The notes beneath the pieces were generated by a model. The model made no database searches and was not told the origin of the DNA. It was given only the letters and a program-made list of their open reading frames with translations. The position numbers and the translations under genes are program-made. A stretch of DNA of 64,000 nucleotides from Bacillota bacterium (lineage in GTDB: Bacteria; Bacillota; SHA-98; Ch115; JABLXJ01): positions 186,001 through 250,000 of the forward strand of contig JABLXJ010000001.1 of assembly GCA_013178125.1 (NCBI GenBank). The letters run 5' to 3'. Of the stretch, positions 34,815-42,726 are shown one piece after another (position 1 is the first letter of the stretch; the number at the start of each line of letters is the position of its first letter).

Positions 34815-35270
34815 ATGTACAGGGTTTTGCTGTTGAACGGCCCGAATCTGAACCTCCTCGGGGTGCGCGAGCCCGAGATTTACGGGACCACCACCTTGAA
34901 GGATATCGAGGAGACTGTCAAGCAGCGTGGGGCCGCCCTCGGGATTGAGGTCCGCGCCGCCCAGCACAACAGCGAAGGTGCCATGGTGGACGCGATCCAC
35001 GACGCGCTCAGCTGGGCCAGCGGTATCATCCTCAATGCCGGCGCCTATACGCACTACAGCATCGCAATCCGCGATGCCATCGCCTCCGTCAGGATCCCCA
35101 CTGTGGAGGTCCATATCTCTAACGTGCATGCGCGCGAACCCTTCAGGCGCAAATCCGTCCTGGCGCCTGTGACCATAGGACAAGTCGCCGGCTTCGGAAT
35201 ATACAGCTACGTCATGGCGCTCGATGGGCTCGCTCATTATCTCGAAGGCCGTTCTTGCCGTTCCTCTTGA
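34815..35270 (+). CDS. aroQ: Type II 3-dehydroquinate dehydratase
   Basis: Dehydrates 3-dehydroquinate to 3-dehydroshikimate. The 151-residue protein is the dodecameric type II enzyme with LLNGPNLNLLGVREPEIYG (catalytic Arg and Tyr), QHNSEGAMVDAIHDAL, NAGAYTHYSIAIRDAI and EVHISNVHAREPFR. With aroF, aroKB, aroE, aroA and aroC in the same block, every shikimate-pathway step is encoded here. It follows aroKB by 51 bases with a GGCGGGGTGGGG leader and is the last gene of the cluster. Confidence 0.96.
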   Translation: MYRVLLLNGPNLNLLGVREPEIYGTTTLKDIEETVKQRGAALGIEVRAAQHNSEGAMVDAIHDALSWASGIILNAGAYTHYSIAIRDAIASVRIPTVEVHISNVHAREPFRRKSVLAPVTIGQVAGFGIYSYVMALDGLAHYLEGRSCRSS

Positions 35271-35330
35271 ACAATTCCTCATTGAATAAAAAGCTCGCGG
35301 CGGGGCACCCTTGTAGTGGAGGTGAATGGT

Positions 35331-35558
35331 ATGCCCGATGACGTCAAATGCTCCGTTGATACCTGCTACTACTGGGGCAATGGTAACTTGTGCAATGCCA
35401 AGGAGATTTTTGTTGAAAATAGCGTTTTTCAGGAACGCGAGTCAGGCGCGAAGGGTGGAGCCCGGGCCGGCGCGGCGAGGATGGAGGTCGGCGCCCTCGG
35501 TGTCCCGAAGGCCAAGACCTCAGACGAGACGTGTTGCAAGACCTTTAAGCCTAAATAA
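35331..35558 (+). CDS. DUF1540 domain protein
   Basis: A 75-residue cysteine-rich protein. VKCSVDTCYYWGNGNLCNA near the N-terminus matches DUF1540, a small Cys-cluster domain of unknown function found mostly in spore-forming Bacillota; the final C-C pair (DETCCKTF) completes the set of cysteines. The middle is Gly/Ala/Arg-rich. Start is ATG 35331 with an excellent GGAGGTGA. It is followed by a strong terminator, so it may be a single-gene unit. Confidence 0.85.
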   Translation: MPDDVKCSVDTCYYWGNGNLCNAKEIFVENSVFQERESGAKGGARAGAARMEVGALGVPKAKTSDETCCKTFKPK

Positions 35559-35570
35559 CAGGCGTGACAA

Positions 35571-35598
35571 GGGCCCCGCGGCCGGGGCCCGGCCTTTT
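35571..35598 (+). terminator. Rho-independent terminator after DUF1540
   Basis: GGGCCCC at 35571-35577 pairs with GGGGCCC at 35584-35590 around a 6-base loop, followed by GGCC and TTTT. It separates the DUF1540 gene from fur. Confidence 0.8.
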
Positions 35599-35738
35599 CT
35601 CCCACCTTATTCCCCTACCTTCTTATTTTACTTTATTCGTTTTTCACTTTATGCTCTCCAGTTTTTTCCAGGCTCCTTTTTGATCCTCTTTTTTGCTAAT
35701 TTACCTCGAAAAGATATCGAAAAGATATAGTTCTCCTC

Positions 35739-35768
35739 TAGACAAACCCCCCATTCTCCTGATAAAAT
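35739..35768 (+). promoter_or_regulatory. Candidate sigma-A promoter of fur
   Basis: TAGACA at 35739-35744 and TAAAAT at 35763-35768 with an 18-base spacer. The predicted start lies inside the Fur box immediately downstream, so a bound repressor would block initiation. Confidence 0.55.
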
Positions 35769-35774
35769 ATTATT

Positions 35775-35793
35775 GAGAATGAGTATCATTATC
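35775..35793 (+). promoter_or_regulatory. Fur box upstream of fur-feoBA
   Basis: GAGAATGAGTATCATTATC matches the 19-base consensus GATAATGATAATCATTATC at 16 of 19 positions. It lies just after the -10 box and 36 bases before the fur start codon. It implies iron-dependent autoregulation of fur and repression of feoBA when iron is plentiful. Confidence 0.82.
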
Positions 35794-35828
35794 GAAGGAA
35801 TCAACGACATTTTCTGGGGGATATAGCT

Positions 35829-36278
35829 ATGGATAAGATTCTTTCAGAGGTCAGGGATCGCCTGGAGGAAAAGGATTGCCGCCTCACCCCGCAGCGTGAG
35901 GCCGTCCTGGCCAGCCTCATGGAGAAGGCGAGCAAGCACCCCAGCGCAGAGGAGATTTATGTTGAAACTAAAAAGAGATACCCTGATATAGGGCTTGCGA
36001 CAGTCTACCGAACCCTGGAGCTCTTCGAAAGCCTCGGAATTGTGTCGAAGCTCGAGTTCGGGGAGGCTGGCAGTAAGTACGAATTCAACCCTGAGATGGA
36101 AAAGCACTACCACCACCATCTCATCTGTCTCGGGTGCGGGGCGATCATGGAATTCAATGAAGACCTGCTGGAGGATGTGGAGAGGGTTGTGGCCGGGAGC
36201 ACCGGCTTCAAGATAACCGATCATAGCCTGAGATTCTACGGTTACTGCCCAAATTGTATGAAGACTGGACGCGAGTGA
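35829..36278 (+). CDS. fur: Fur-family ferric uptake regulator
   Basis: A 149-residue metalloregulator. The winged-helix DNA-binding part contains RLTPQREAVLASLMEK and IGLATVYRTLELFESLGIV. The metal-binding part has KHYHHHLICLGCG and a C-terminal CPNC, supplying the structural zinc CxxC pairs and the His-rich regulatory site. The Fur box in its own promoter and the following feoB and feoA make it an iron sensor rather than Zur or PerR. The feoB start is 61 bases downstream. Confidence 0.92.
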   Translation: MDKILSEVRDRLEEKDCRLTPQREAVLASLMEKASKHPSAEEIYVETKKRYPDIGLATVYRTLELFESLGIVSKLEFGEAGSKYEFNPEMEKHYHHHLICLGCGAIMEFNEDLLEDVERVVAGSTGFKITDHSLRFYGYCPNCMKTGRE

Positions 36279-36339
36279 CTATGGGCGCAGCGGTAAACGC
36301 AGTCGCAGCGGAGCTTCCGGTCGTAGGAGGCGAGCAGCA

Positions 36340-38448
36340 TTGAAGTCTTCCATGGAGACACAGGAGATGAAAATACAGGGGACAGCAGCGACACCGGATA
36401 AGACGCGGGAAACGAGTCCAAAGGCACGGGATGCCGGCCCGCTGAAGCTCGCGATAGTCGGGAATCCCAACGTAGGCAAGAGCGTCATATTTAATAATCT
36501 TACAGGCCTTTATGCGACGGTGTCGAATTATCCAGGGACAACCGTGGAGATATCGCGCGGGAACGCGAGGGTAGGAGGCGTCGATTTTGAAGTCATAGAT
36601 ACCCCTGGGGCCTATTCGCTTCTCCCCATTACCGAGGAGGAGCGGGTTACGCGTCGCGTCCTGCTTGACGAGGGCGTGGACGTGGTAGTCCATGTGATTG
36701 ATGCGAAGAATGTGATCAGGATGTTGCCTTTCGCGTTACAACTCATTGAGGCCGGGCTGCCGGTGATCCTGGTGGTGAATATGGCCGACGAGGCTGAACA
36801 CCTTGGGATCAGGGTTGATGTGGAGCTCTTGGAGGAGCGCCTCGGGATTCCGGTGGTGCTCACGGCATCGACCACGGGCAGGGGTATGGAAGCCTTGAGA
36901 AGGAGGATAACAGAGTTCATTTCCAACCGCGGTGAATCTGGCTCTGAGCTCGGTAAAGCAGGGGCCGGAGCCGTAGAGTCTGGAGCTGAGCTTCGCCCGG
37001 TCTACAGCTACAGCGACCGGACGGAGAAGGCCATCGCGGCGGTTGAGGCCTTGCTGGAAGCAGATTATCCAGTATCTAGGAGGGCCGCCGCCATCATGCT
37101 CTTAAACGGCGAGGCTGAGATAGAGGCCCTTGTCTCGCAGAGGGAACGCCATGCTGGGGAGGTGCTCGAGCGGGTGGAAGCGATCGCCCGGGAGATTGAG
37201 GGGGATATGCCTTTTGCTTACTCCCTCGCAATGGAGCGCCAGGCCGCCGCTGCTGCGCTCGTTAAGGGCGTGTTAACTCGCGATACTCGACCGCGCCCGG
37301 CATCTGCGGGCTTATCAGGCTTTTTGAGCAGGCTGACCATGAACCCGCTTACGGGGATTCCCATTCTGATCCTGGTGCTCTATTTCGGGCTTTACCGGTT
37401 CGTCGGCGGGTTTGGAGCCGGGACGGTCGTTGACTTCCTTGAAACCGCGGTGTTTGAGAGGTGGGTCAACCCATTCGTGGATAACCTCGCCCGGGCATTC
37501 ATTCCTTATGAGGCCGTGCGGAGCCTCCTGGCGGGTGATTACGGCGTTATAACACTGGGGCTCAGGTATGCGGTGGCGATAGTGCTTCCAATCGTGGGAA
37601 GCTTCTTCCTGGTATTCTCGATCATTGAGGATTCAGGCTACCTGCCGAGGCTCGCGATGCTCGTTGACAGGGTATTCAAGGTGATAGGCCTCACGGGGCG
37701 CTCCGTGATCCCGATAACCCTGGGGTTCGGGTGCGGAACGATGGCAACGCTTGTGACGCGGACCCTCGAGACCAGGCGGGAGAGGATCATAGCGACATTG
37801 CTGCTTGCGCTCGCGATCCCGTGCTCGGCGCAGCTTGGCGTCATAATGGGGCTGCTTGCGGCGAGGCCAGGGACGCTCCTGGTCTGGGTGATCTTCGTCG
37901 GCGCCGCATTTGTTGTGACGGGCCGGCTTGCGGCCGTCCTGTTGCCTGGGGAGAGCCCGAGTTTTTATATGGAGCTACCACCCTTGAGGCTTCCCAGCGT
38001 GGCCAATGTGGTGAGCAAGACGCTGGCGAGGATGAAGTGGTACTTCCTCGAGATAGTGCCCATATTCATCCTAGCGAGCGTTCTCATATGGTTTGGGAAG
38101 CTCACGGGCCTGTTTGAGGTGGCCATAAGGCTCATAGAGCCCCTTGTGGTCGCCATGGGCCTGCCACCGGAGACCACGGTTGCATTTTTGTTTGGGTTCT
38201 TCCGGCGGGATTATGGGGCAGCGGGTCTTTACGACCTCGCGAAGGCCGGCGCCCTGTCAGGGAGACAGTTGGTAGTTGCGTCTATTGCCTTGACCCTCTT
38301 CATCCCGTGTATAGCACAGTTCTCGGTGATGATCAAGGAGAGGGGAATAGCAGTAGCCACCTTGATCGCGGCATTTGCTTTCTCCGCAGCATTTACAGTC
38401 GGGTACGTGGCAAACCTCATACTTGGTTCCCTGGGGGTGATCATGTGA
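36340..38448 (+). CDS. feoB: Ferrous iron transporter FeoB
   Basis: A 702-residue membrane GTPase-coupled Fe(II) importer. The cytoplasmic G domain has AIVGNPNVGKSVIFNNLTG (G1), YPGTTVE, DTPGAYSLLPIT (G3) and VVNMADEAEHLG (G4). It is followed by a helical guanine-dissociation-inhibitor-like part and a membrane domain from about residue 330 onward containing FGCGTMATLVTRTLETRRER and CSAQLGVIMGL, with Gate-like segments. The likely start is TTG 36340, nine bases after TAGGAGG; a 33-residue hydrophilic extension precedes the G domain. Its stop overlaps the feoA start (TGATG). Confidence 0.95.
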   Translation: MKSSMETQEMKIQGTAATPDKTRETSPKARDAGPLKLAIVGNPNVGKSVIFNNLTGLYATVSNYPGTTVEISRGNARVGGVDFEVIDTPGAYSLLPITEEERVTRRVLLDEGVDVVVHVIDAKNVIRMLPFALQLIEAGLPVILVVNMADEAEHLGIRVDVELLEERLGIPVVLTASTTGRGMEALRRRITEFISNRGESGSELGKAGAGAVESGAELRPVYSYSDRTEKAIAAVEALLEADYPVSRRAAAIMLLNGEAEIEALVSQRERHAGEVLERVEAIAREIEGDMPFAYSLAMERQAAAAALVKGVLTRDTRPRPASAGLSGFLSRLTMNPLTGIPILILVLYFGLYRFVGGFGAGTVVDFLETAVFERWVNPFVDNLARAFIPYEAVRSLLAGDYGVITLGLRYAVAIVLPIVGSFFLVFSIIEDSGYLPRLAMLVDRVFKVIGLTGRSVIPITLGFGCGTMATLVTRTLETRRERIIATLLLALAIPCSAQLGVIMGLLAARPGTLLVWVIFVGAAFVVTGRLAAVLLPGESPSFYMELPPLRLPSVANVVSKTLARMKWYFLEIVPIFILASVLIWFGKLTGLFEVAIRLIEPLVVAMGLPPETTVAFLFGFFRRDYGAAGLYDLAKAGALSGRQLVVASIALTLFIPCIAQFSVMIKERGIAVATLIAAFAFSAAFTVGYVANLILGSLGVIM

Positions 38449-38819
38449 TGGCCTTTGCTCAAGAAAGGCAAGGAAGGCATCGCCACAAGTATAGGTGGGG
38501 GTGGAGATGGGGTAGAGGTAGAGGGCCCGCGGGCAAATGGGCCGGCGGCCAGGTGGATGGGCGGCGGGGCGCGACGCCCGGGCGCCCGGGGTTAGCATAT
38601 GGGTTGCGGCTGTGCGACCTGGGGCCCGGGGAGGAGGCGGAGATCGCCTTCGTGGATGCACATAGCATGCGAGATCTCCAGAAATTCGTGGCCATGGGCG
38701 TCTTGCCCGGGGCTCGGGTTAAGCTCATTCAGAGGATACCGGTATGCGTATTTCGGATAGGGGAGTCTGAGTTTGCGATCGACGGGGAATTATCGCGCAC
38801 GATCTACCTCAAGGCTTGA
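38448..38819 (+). CDS. feoA: FeoA with Arg/Gly/Trp-rich N-terminal extension
   Basis: FeoA is a small SH3-like partner of FeoB. Residues about 50-123 are the FeoA domain: GLRLCDLGPGEEAEIAF, KFVAMGVLPGARVKLIQRIP and the terminal FAIDGELSRTIYLKA. The first 48 residues are an unusual low-complexity tail rich in Arg, Gly, Trp, His and Lys (HRHKYRWGWRWGRGRGPAG). Normal FeoA proteins are about 75-85 residues. The ATG overlaps the feoB stop, so the extension is read with strong coupling; an internal start near the domain cannot be excluded. The basic tail could bind membrane or nucleic acid. Confidence 0.85.
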   Translation: MAFAQERQGRHRHKYRWGWRWGRGRGPAGKWAGGQVDGRRGATPGRPGLAYGLRLCDLGPGEEAEIAFVDAHSMRDLQKFVAMGVLPGARVKLIQRIPVCVFRIGESEFAIDGELSRTIYLKA

Positions 38820-39075
38820 TAAGAGGGCCTTCAGGGTCGCTGTCTTGGCAGACTCCGGCAGCTTTTGTGGATTTTGCATACTGATTGATGTTGACATGGC
38901 AATGTTGACATAGCGGGAATAGGACGAGCGGTCCGGACATATAGTTCTTAGGGCGCACAGTTGCAGAGGTGGGCCGGACTCCAGGTTCCACAAGGGCTCC
39001 ATAGAGATTCTGTAGGCGTCTCACACGAGTCTCGGTGACTCCGAGTTCAGCGCTCGAGGGGTAGGTCGTATCCCT

Positions 39076-40701
39076 ATGAGAGAGGAATCCATCGCCCGCG
39101 GGACCCTCGTCCTTACCGTAGCCAGCTTCTTTAACAGATTCGTCGGATTTGCGCTGAGAATACTGCTGATAAGAATTGTCGGGTCCGAGGGTATAGGCCT
39201 TTTTGTTCGCGCTTCCTCCGTATATGTATTCCTCCTTTCCTTTGCGAGCGCGGGCGTGCCTGTAGCCGTCGCAAAACTCATAGCCGAAGAGCGCGCGAGC
39301 CACCGGGCAGGGCCGGGGGATCCCCATGCTCGTCGCGCGGGTGCCCCGCTCCGGCTCATAGTGGACGTAGCGCTCGGTATAATTCTTGTAACCTGCATCA
39401 TTATGACGATATTCTATATTCTCGCGGCGCGCTCTATCGCTGATTTCATCTTAAAGGACCCGAGGACCTATGCCGTGATGCTCTGCACCGCACCGGCGCT
39501 CCTGGTTGTTGGCATTGACTCTGCTTTTCGCGGGTGTTTCCAGGGGCTCCGCTGGATGGAACCTATTGCCCTCTCTCAGACCATTGAGAGAGTTGTATCA
39601 GCCATCGTATCGCTGTGCATGGCGTATATCCTGATAGCAAATGGCCTCGAAGCCGCCGCAGCTGGCATCTCGCTCGGCATGGTGGCGGGCGAGTCGGCTG
39701 GCCTCGCAACCCTTTTCATCTTCTACAGGCGTTACGTGAATCTTAACCAGAGCGTCCAGGGTTACGGTTCAGGAGGTGCCAGAGGCGCCAGGGGGAGAGA
39801 GGGAGGGCGGAACGGGGAGGAGGTTGACCTCTTCGGGCTTCTAGGCGATATATTCCGCATAGCGGTCCCCGTGGCGGTAGGACGCATAGCAGCCTCGGCG
39901 GCTCATATGATGAGCGCGTTCCTTATTCCCCTGAGGCTACAGGCGGGCGGGATGTCTCTCAGCAAGGCAACATCCTTGTATGGAGATTTTGCTGGTGTGG
40001 GACTTGCCCTCGTCTCATTTCCCACCATATTTACCATAGCCCTGAGCGCCAACCTGGTGCCAGCGGTCTCAAGCACGGCGGCCGAGAGGGACTATGTGAA
40101 AATGGCCCGTCAGGTAAGGGAGGCGGTCAGGGTCACCCTGATTACCGGTCTGCCCCTGTGCTCAATCTTCTACGCTCTCGCCAACCCCCTCTGCCGCATC
40201 GTTTTCAGCGCCCCCGAGGCGGGGCCTGTGTTGAGCGGGCTCGCGATAGGGGCGGTTTTCATGTATATCAGGATAACGACATCCAGCATCCTCCAGGGCC
40301 TCGGCATGGCTACGTTGTCAGTCGTGTCCTTCATCGCCGGTAGCCTCGCGGATTTCGTCCTGATTTATCTATTCGGTGCCGAACCCTTAATCGGCATCCA
40401 CGCGGCGGTCATAGGCTTTGGCGCGGGCGCGGCGCTTAATTCCTGGATAAACCTTCGCGCCATATCACGGAAGCTCAACATGAGCTGGAACTGGCCGGGG
40501 ATGATCTGGAGCCCGGTTGCAGGTTGCGCTATGCTGATCATTGCGCTCCCCGGTTTCTTCGAGGCCGTCTTCGAGGCTACGGGCAGCGAGATATCCGCCC
40601 TCGGCGTCTCGCTATTCGCCGCGATTGTCTTTTACGGGGCGATCCTGGTCGTAACGGGCGCCGTCCATATAAAGGCGGTCTGGATGGCGTTGCGGCGCTG
40701 A
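39076..40701 (+). CDS. SpoVB/MurJ-like polysaccharide flippase
   Basis: A 541-residue integral membrane protein of the MOP (MviN/MATE/PST) superfamily. RGTLVLTVASFFNRFVGFAL, IVGSEGIGLFVRASSVYVFL and RGCFQGLRWMEP match the SpoVB-type lipid-linked oligosaccharide flippases of spore-formers. About 14 hydrophobic segments are evident, with a hydrophilic insert near residues 85-100 and another near 235-260 (GYGSGGARGARGREGG). It may move a peptidoglycan or glycan precursor. SpoVB or a closely related YkvU/MurJ-like role cannot be separated by eye. It is preceded by a 256-base gap with no recognised signals. Confidence 0.82.
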   Translation: MREESIARGTLVLTVASFFNRFVGFALRILLIRIVGSEGIGLFVRASSVYVFLLSFASAGVPVAVAKLIAEERASHRAGPGDPHARRAGAPLRLIVDVALGIILVTCIIMTIFYILAARSIADFILKDPRTYAVMLCTAPALLVVGIDSAFRGCFQGLRWMEPIALSQTIERVVSAIVSLCMAYILIANGLEAAAAGISLGMVAGESAGLATLFIFYRRYVNLNQSVQGYGSGGARGARGREGGRNGEEVDLFGLLGDIFRIAVPVAVGRIAASAAHMMSAFLIPLRLQAGGMSLSKATSLYGDFAGVGLALVSFPTIFTIALSANLVPAVSSTAAERDYVKMARQVREAVRVTLITGLPLCSIFYALANPLCRIVFSAPEAGPVLSGLAIGAVFMYIRITTSSILQGLGMATLSVVSFIAGSLADFVLIYLFGAEPLIGIHAAVIGFGAGAALNSWINLRAISRKLNMSWNWPGMIWSPVAGCAMLIIALPGFFEAVFEATGSEISALGVSLFAAIVFYGAILVVTGAVHIKAVWMALRR

Positions 40702-40762
40702 CAGTTTTTTGCAATATGTAGGAGGAATGGAGCCGGCCCCGGAGAAATTAATCTGGAAGGAT

Positions 40763-40813
40763 CAACATGGCATAGCAAGATTAACACAAGATTAACATGG
40801 GATAGCAGCAAGG
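40763..40813. repeat. Imperfect direct repeat before the broken Wzz gene
   Basis: AACATGGCATAGCAAG near 40764 recurs as AACATGGGATAGCAGCAAG near 40794, and AAGATTAACA occurs twice between them. A related TTGACATGGCA/TTGACATAGCG pair lies near 38893. These may be remnants of a duplicated regulatory segment. Confidence 0.35.
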
Positions 40814-40820
40814 TAGGGGG

Positions 40821-41170
40821 TTGATTGAGCCAGTGTCGGAGTCAATGCCGGAGCAAGATGTGTTTGAGGTGGACCTTTATGAATATGTCCAGGTGCTGTA
40901 TAAACGCAAGGCCACGATCCTGGTGATATTTCTCGCCGCGACGCTTATGAGCGCGATTCTGAGCTGGTTTATCTTACCGCCGTCTTACGAGGCCAGGACC
41001 TCTCTTATGGTTGATACGCAATCTTTCGCTGGCCTCCCCGTTTGGGCCATTGATACCTATATAAACATTGCGAAGGGGGCTAAAGAGTTATCGCCTTCGG
41101 GCAGGAGTGGTTTGAGAGGTCCGCGGCGGAGCATAAGACGGACGACAGCATGAAAGCTGCCAGCCTTTAA
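40821..41170 (+). pseudogene. Truncated/frameshifted Wzz chain-length regulator remnant
   Basis: The first about 75 codons encode the start of a Wzz-type polysaccharide chain-length protein: VDLYEYVQVLYKRKATILVI, then the first membrane segment FLAATLMSAILSWFI and PPSYEARTSLMVD. The frame then continues into meaningless sequence (KELSPSGRSGLRGPRR). In another frame a coding-like stretch, IAFGQEWFERSAAEHK, runs to a stop at 41168-41170. A real Wzz would need about 300-400 residues and a second membrane helix. This looks like an internal deletion that joined the two ends of a gene in different frames. The start is TTG 40821 behind AAGGTAGGGGG. Confidence 0.65.
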
Positions 41171-41229
41171 CCCCATCTGAAACTCCATCCTGACCTTTTG
41201 ACCGTTAACGTCGTTTTAACAAAAGCTTT

Positions 41230-41270
41230 ACACCCGGCCTCTTGAATTTTTCTCGGACCGGGTGTATAAC
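41230..41270 (+). promoter_or_regulatory. Promoter with overlapping inverted repeat before the ParB-like gene
   Basis: TTGAAT at 41242-41247 and TATAAC at 41265-41270 with a 17-base spacer. ACACCCGG at 41230-41237 is inverted as CCGGGTGT at 41258-41265, flanking the -35 box and touching the -10 box. This arrangement suits a repressor operator. Confidence 0.6.
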
Positions 41271-41369
41271 ATAATTGGAGTGGGTCAGCAGACGACCTGC
41301 AGGGACAATTATGATCCCGAGTTGCTATTGATACCGCCAAAAAATAAAAGAAATGGAGGTGAAGAAGAT

Positions 41370-41771
41370 ATGAGGAAATTCAACGTAATGCTCTTCGGCG
41401 ACAGGGCCGGCCGGGTCAGGTCGTTTGACCAGGAGAAGTCGAAGTACAGGGCGCTCAATCAACGCTACGCGGGGGTCAGGCCCATAGAGGTCGACAAGAT
41501 AGTCGGCAGCGTCGATCGCTGGGAGGAGCTCGACAGCAACTTCCAATGGAAGGGCCGGAAGGCCGATGAGAGAACCAGGCGCATCGAGGCCGCTCTCGAG
41601 AGGGGCGAGATCCTTCCACCGATCGAGGTATATGAGCTCGATGGGAAGTATTTCGTCGTCGATGGCCATCATAGAGTGGGCGCCGCCAAGAAGCTCGGCC
41701 AGGCTTACCTGGACGCCGATATAACCCAATTCTCGCCTGCCCAGGGCTATAGCGCTACCAGTTCGCTATAG
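41370..41771 (+). CDS. ParB/Srx-fold domain protein
   Basis: A 133-residue protein beginning at ATG 41370 behind GGAGGTGA. The C-terminal half carries a ParB N-terminal-like (ParB/sulfiredoxin) motif: EILPPIEVYELDGKYFVVDG, followed by HHRVGAAKKLG, the G-H-H-R signature of these nucleotide-binding folds. The N-terminal half is basic (FGDRAGRVRSFDQEKSKYRA). Stand-alone domains of this type occur widely in bacteria; some bind CTP or act as nucleases, but no specific role is shown here. It converges on, and overlaps by 6 bases, the phospholipase-like gene. Confidence 0.75.
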   Translation: MRKFNVMLFGDRAGRVRSFDQEKSKYRALNQRYAGVRPIEVDKIVGSVDRWEELDSNFQWKGRKADERTRRIEAALERGEILPPIEVYELDGKYFVVDGHHRVGAAKKLGQAYLDADITQFSPAQGYSATSSL

Positions 41772-42620
41772 CCCGGCAGGCGTTGGCAATGGCACTTCCA
41801 ATGATCCTTCCACCTCATTCTCATTACCCTCATCGCTCCCCTCATGACTGTCAGCCTTTGATATCAAGTCCACAAGCTCGAAAAACATTGCCATAAACCC
41901 TGCAGTGGTCCTCTGGGCGCGCAGGAGGAGGACTTTGCTTGCAGCCCGGTAATCTGATTCGCAGGAGCCGTCAGAGACCTTCGGGTACATGCTGTATGCG
42001 ATTAAGGCGTTGGATTTCACCCATTTGCCGGGGTCCTCTCCAAGGCCATACATCCCCTCGCCGGAGGCTGCATAGTCGGATTTGTGGCTGTCAGCCCAGG
42101 TTTCATACCTTTGATGCCCGTGAGTTATAATGGCGCGAGCGTGATGCGGGACGCATGAATCCTGTACTATGTGAAGCGCGGCTCCGAGCCAGAAGAAGCT
42201 CTGGTCCTGCCTCCCCGCACGCCACGCATCAAGGGAGCGCGCCAGGTGCCTGCGGCACTCAGTCACCGCGCTCGGCCAGCGCCAGAGGCCCCGGTTGGTG
42301 AAGGGGTTATAGTGGTGGCTTGCGTTTCTCCATCCCCGGTCGGCCCAATAGGTTCCTGAGGTAAGCTGCTCGAAGTTTCGTTTTAGGATATCCGCATACT
42401 GCCTGAAACCGTCGTTCTTGAGTGTTATAATACCCTGGACGTTACAGAAACGGTGGGTACCCCCTGCCCTATCCAGGAGTCGCTGCAGGGGTGTCCCCGC
42501 AACCTGCAGGATGCGCCCGATAGCGAGGCCTGAGTTATTCGCCAGCAGTTCCTTGAGCGAGGCCTGCCCTGGTCTTATCAGCTTCATGTGGTCTATTCGC
42601 CCCCTTGCCACCTCGACCAT
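41766..42620 (-). CDS. Zinc-dependent phospholipase C-like protein
   Basis: A protein of about 284 residues resembling bacterial phospholipase C/P1 nuclease, enzymes with a three-zinc site. Hallmarks include ASHHYNPFTNRG, FFWLGAALHIVQDSCVPHHAR (the H-x3-D-x3-P-H-H pattern), and HQRYETWAD with further ligands. A THRFCNVQGI segment lies N-terminally. No signal peptide can be seen from either candidate start (ATG 42620 or 42587), although family members are normally secreted. The C-terminus is an acidic Ser/Glu/Gly tail. The gene is divergent from the sigma-54 regulator and convergent with the ParB-like gene. Confidence 0.8.
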   Translation of the reverse strand: MVEVARGRIDHMKLIRPGQASLKELLANNSGLAIGRILQVAGTPLQRLLDRAGGTHRFCNVQGIITLKNDGFRQYADILKRNFEQLTSGTYWADRGWRNASHHYNPFTNRGLWRWPSAVTECRRHLARSLDAWRAGRQDQSFFWLGAALHIVQDSCVPHHARAIITHGHQRYETWADSHKSDYAASGEGMYGLGEDPGKWVKSNALIAYSMYPKVSDGSCESDYRAASKVLLLRAQRTTAGFMAMFFELVDLISKADSHEGSDEGNENEVEGSLEVPLPTPAGL

Positions 42621-42726
42621 TATATCACAAAACCCGGCCTGGCGGCGCGCAGGTATTATAAATAAAGTTGCAGTAAGATTGTTCGGAATGTTATAATTGG
42701 CAGGGAGAAACCAGGGGGAGATTTGC

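Noticed and set aside
34536-35282. 248-codon minus-strand frame over the end of aroKB and aroQ
   Set aside because: It has no start signal and lies opposite two convincing genes.
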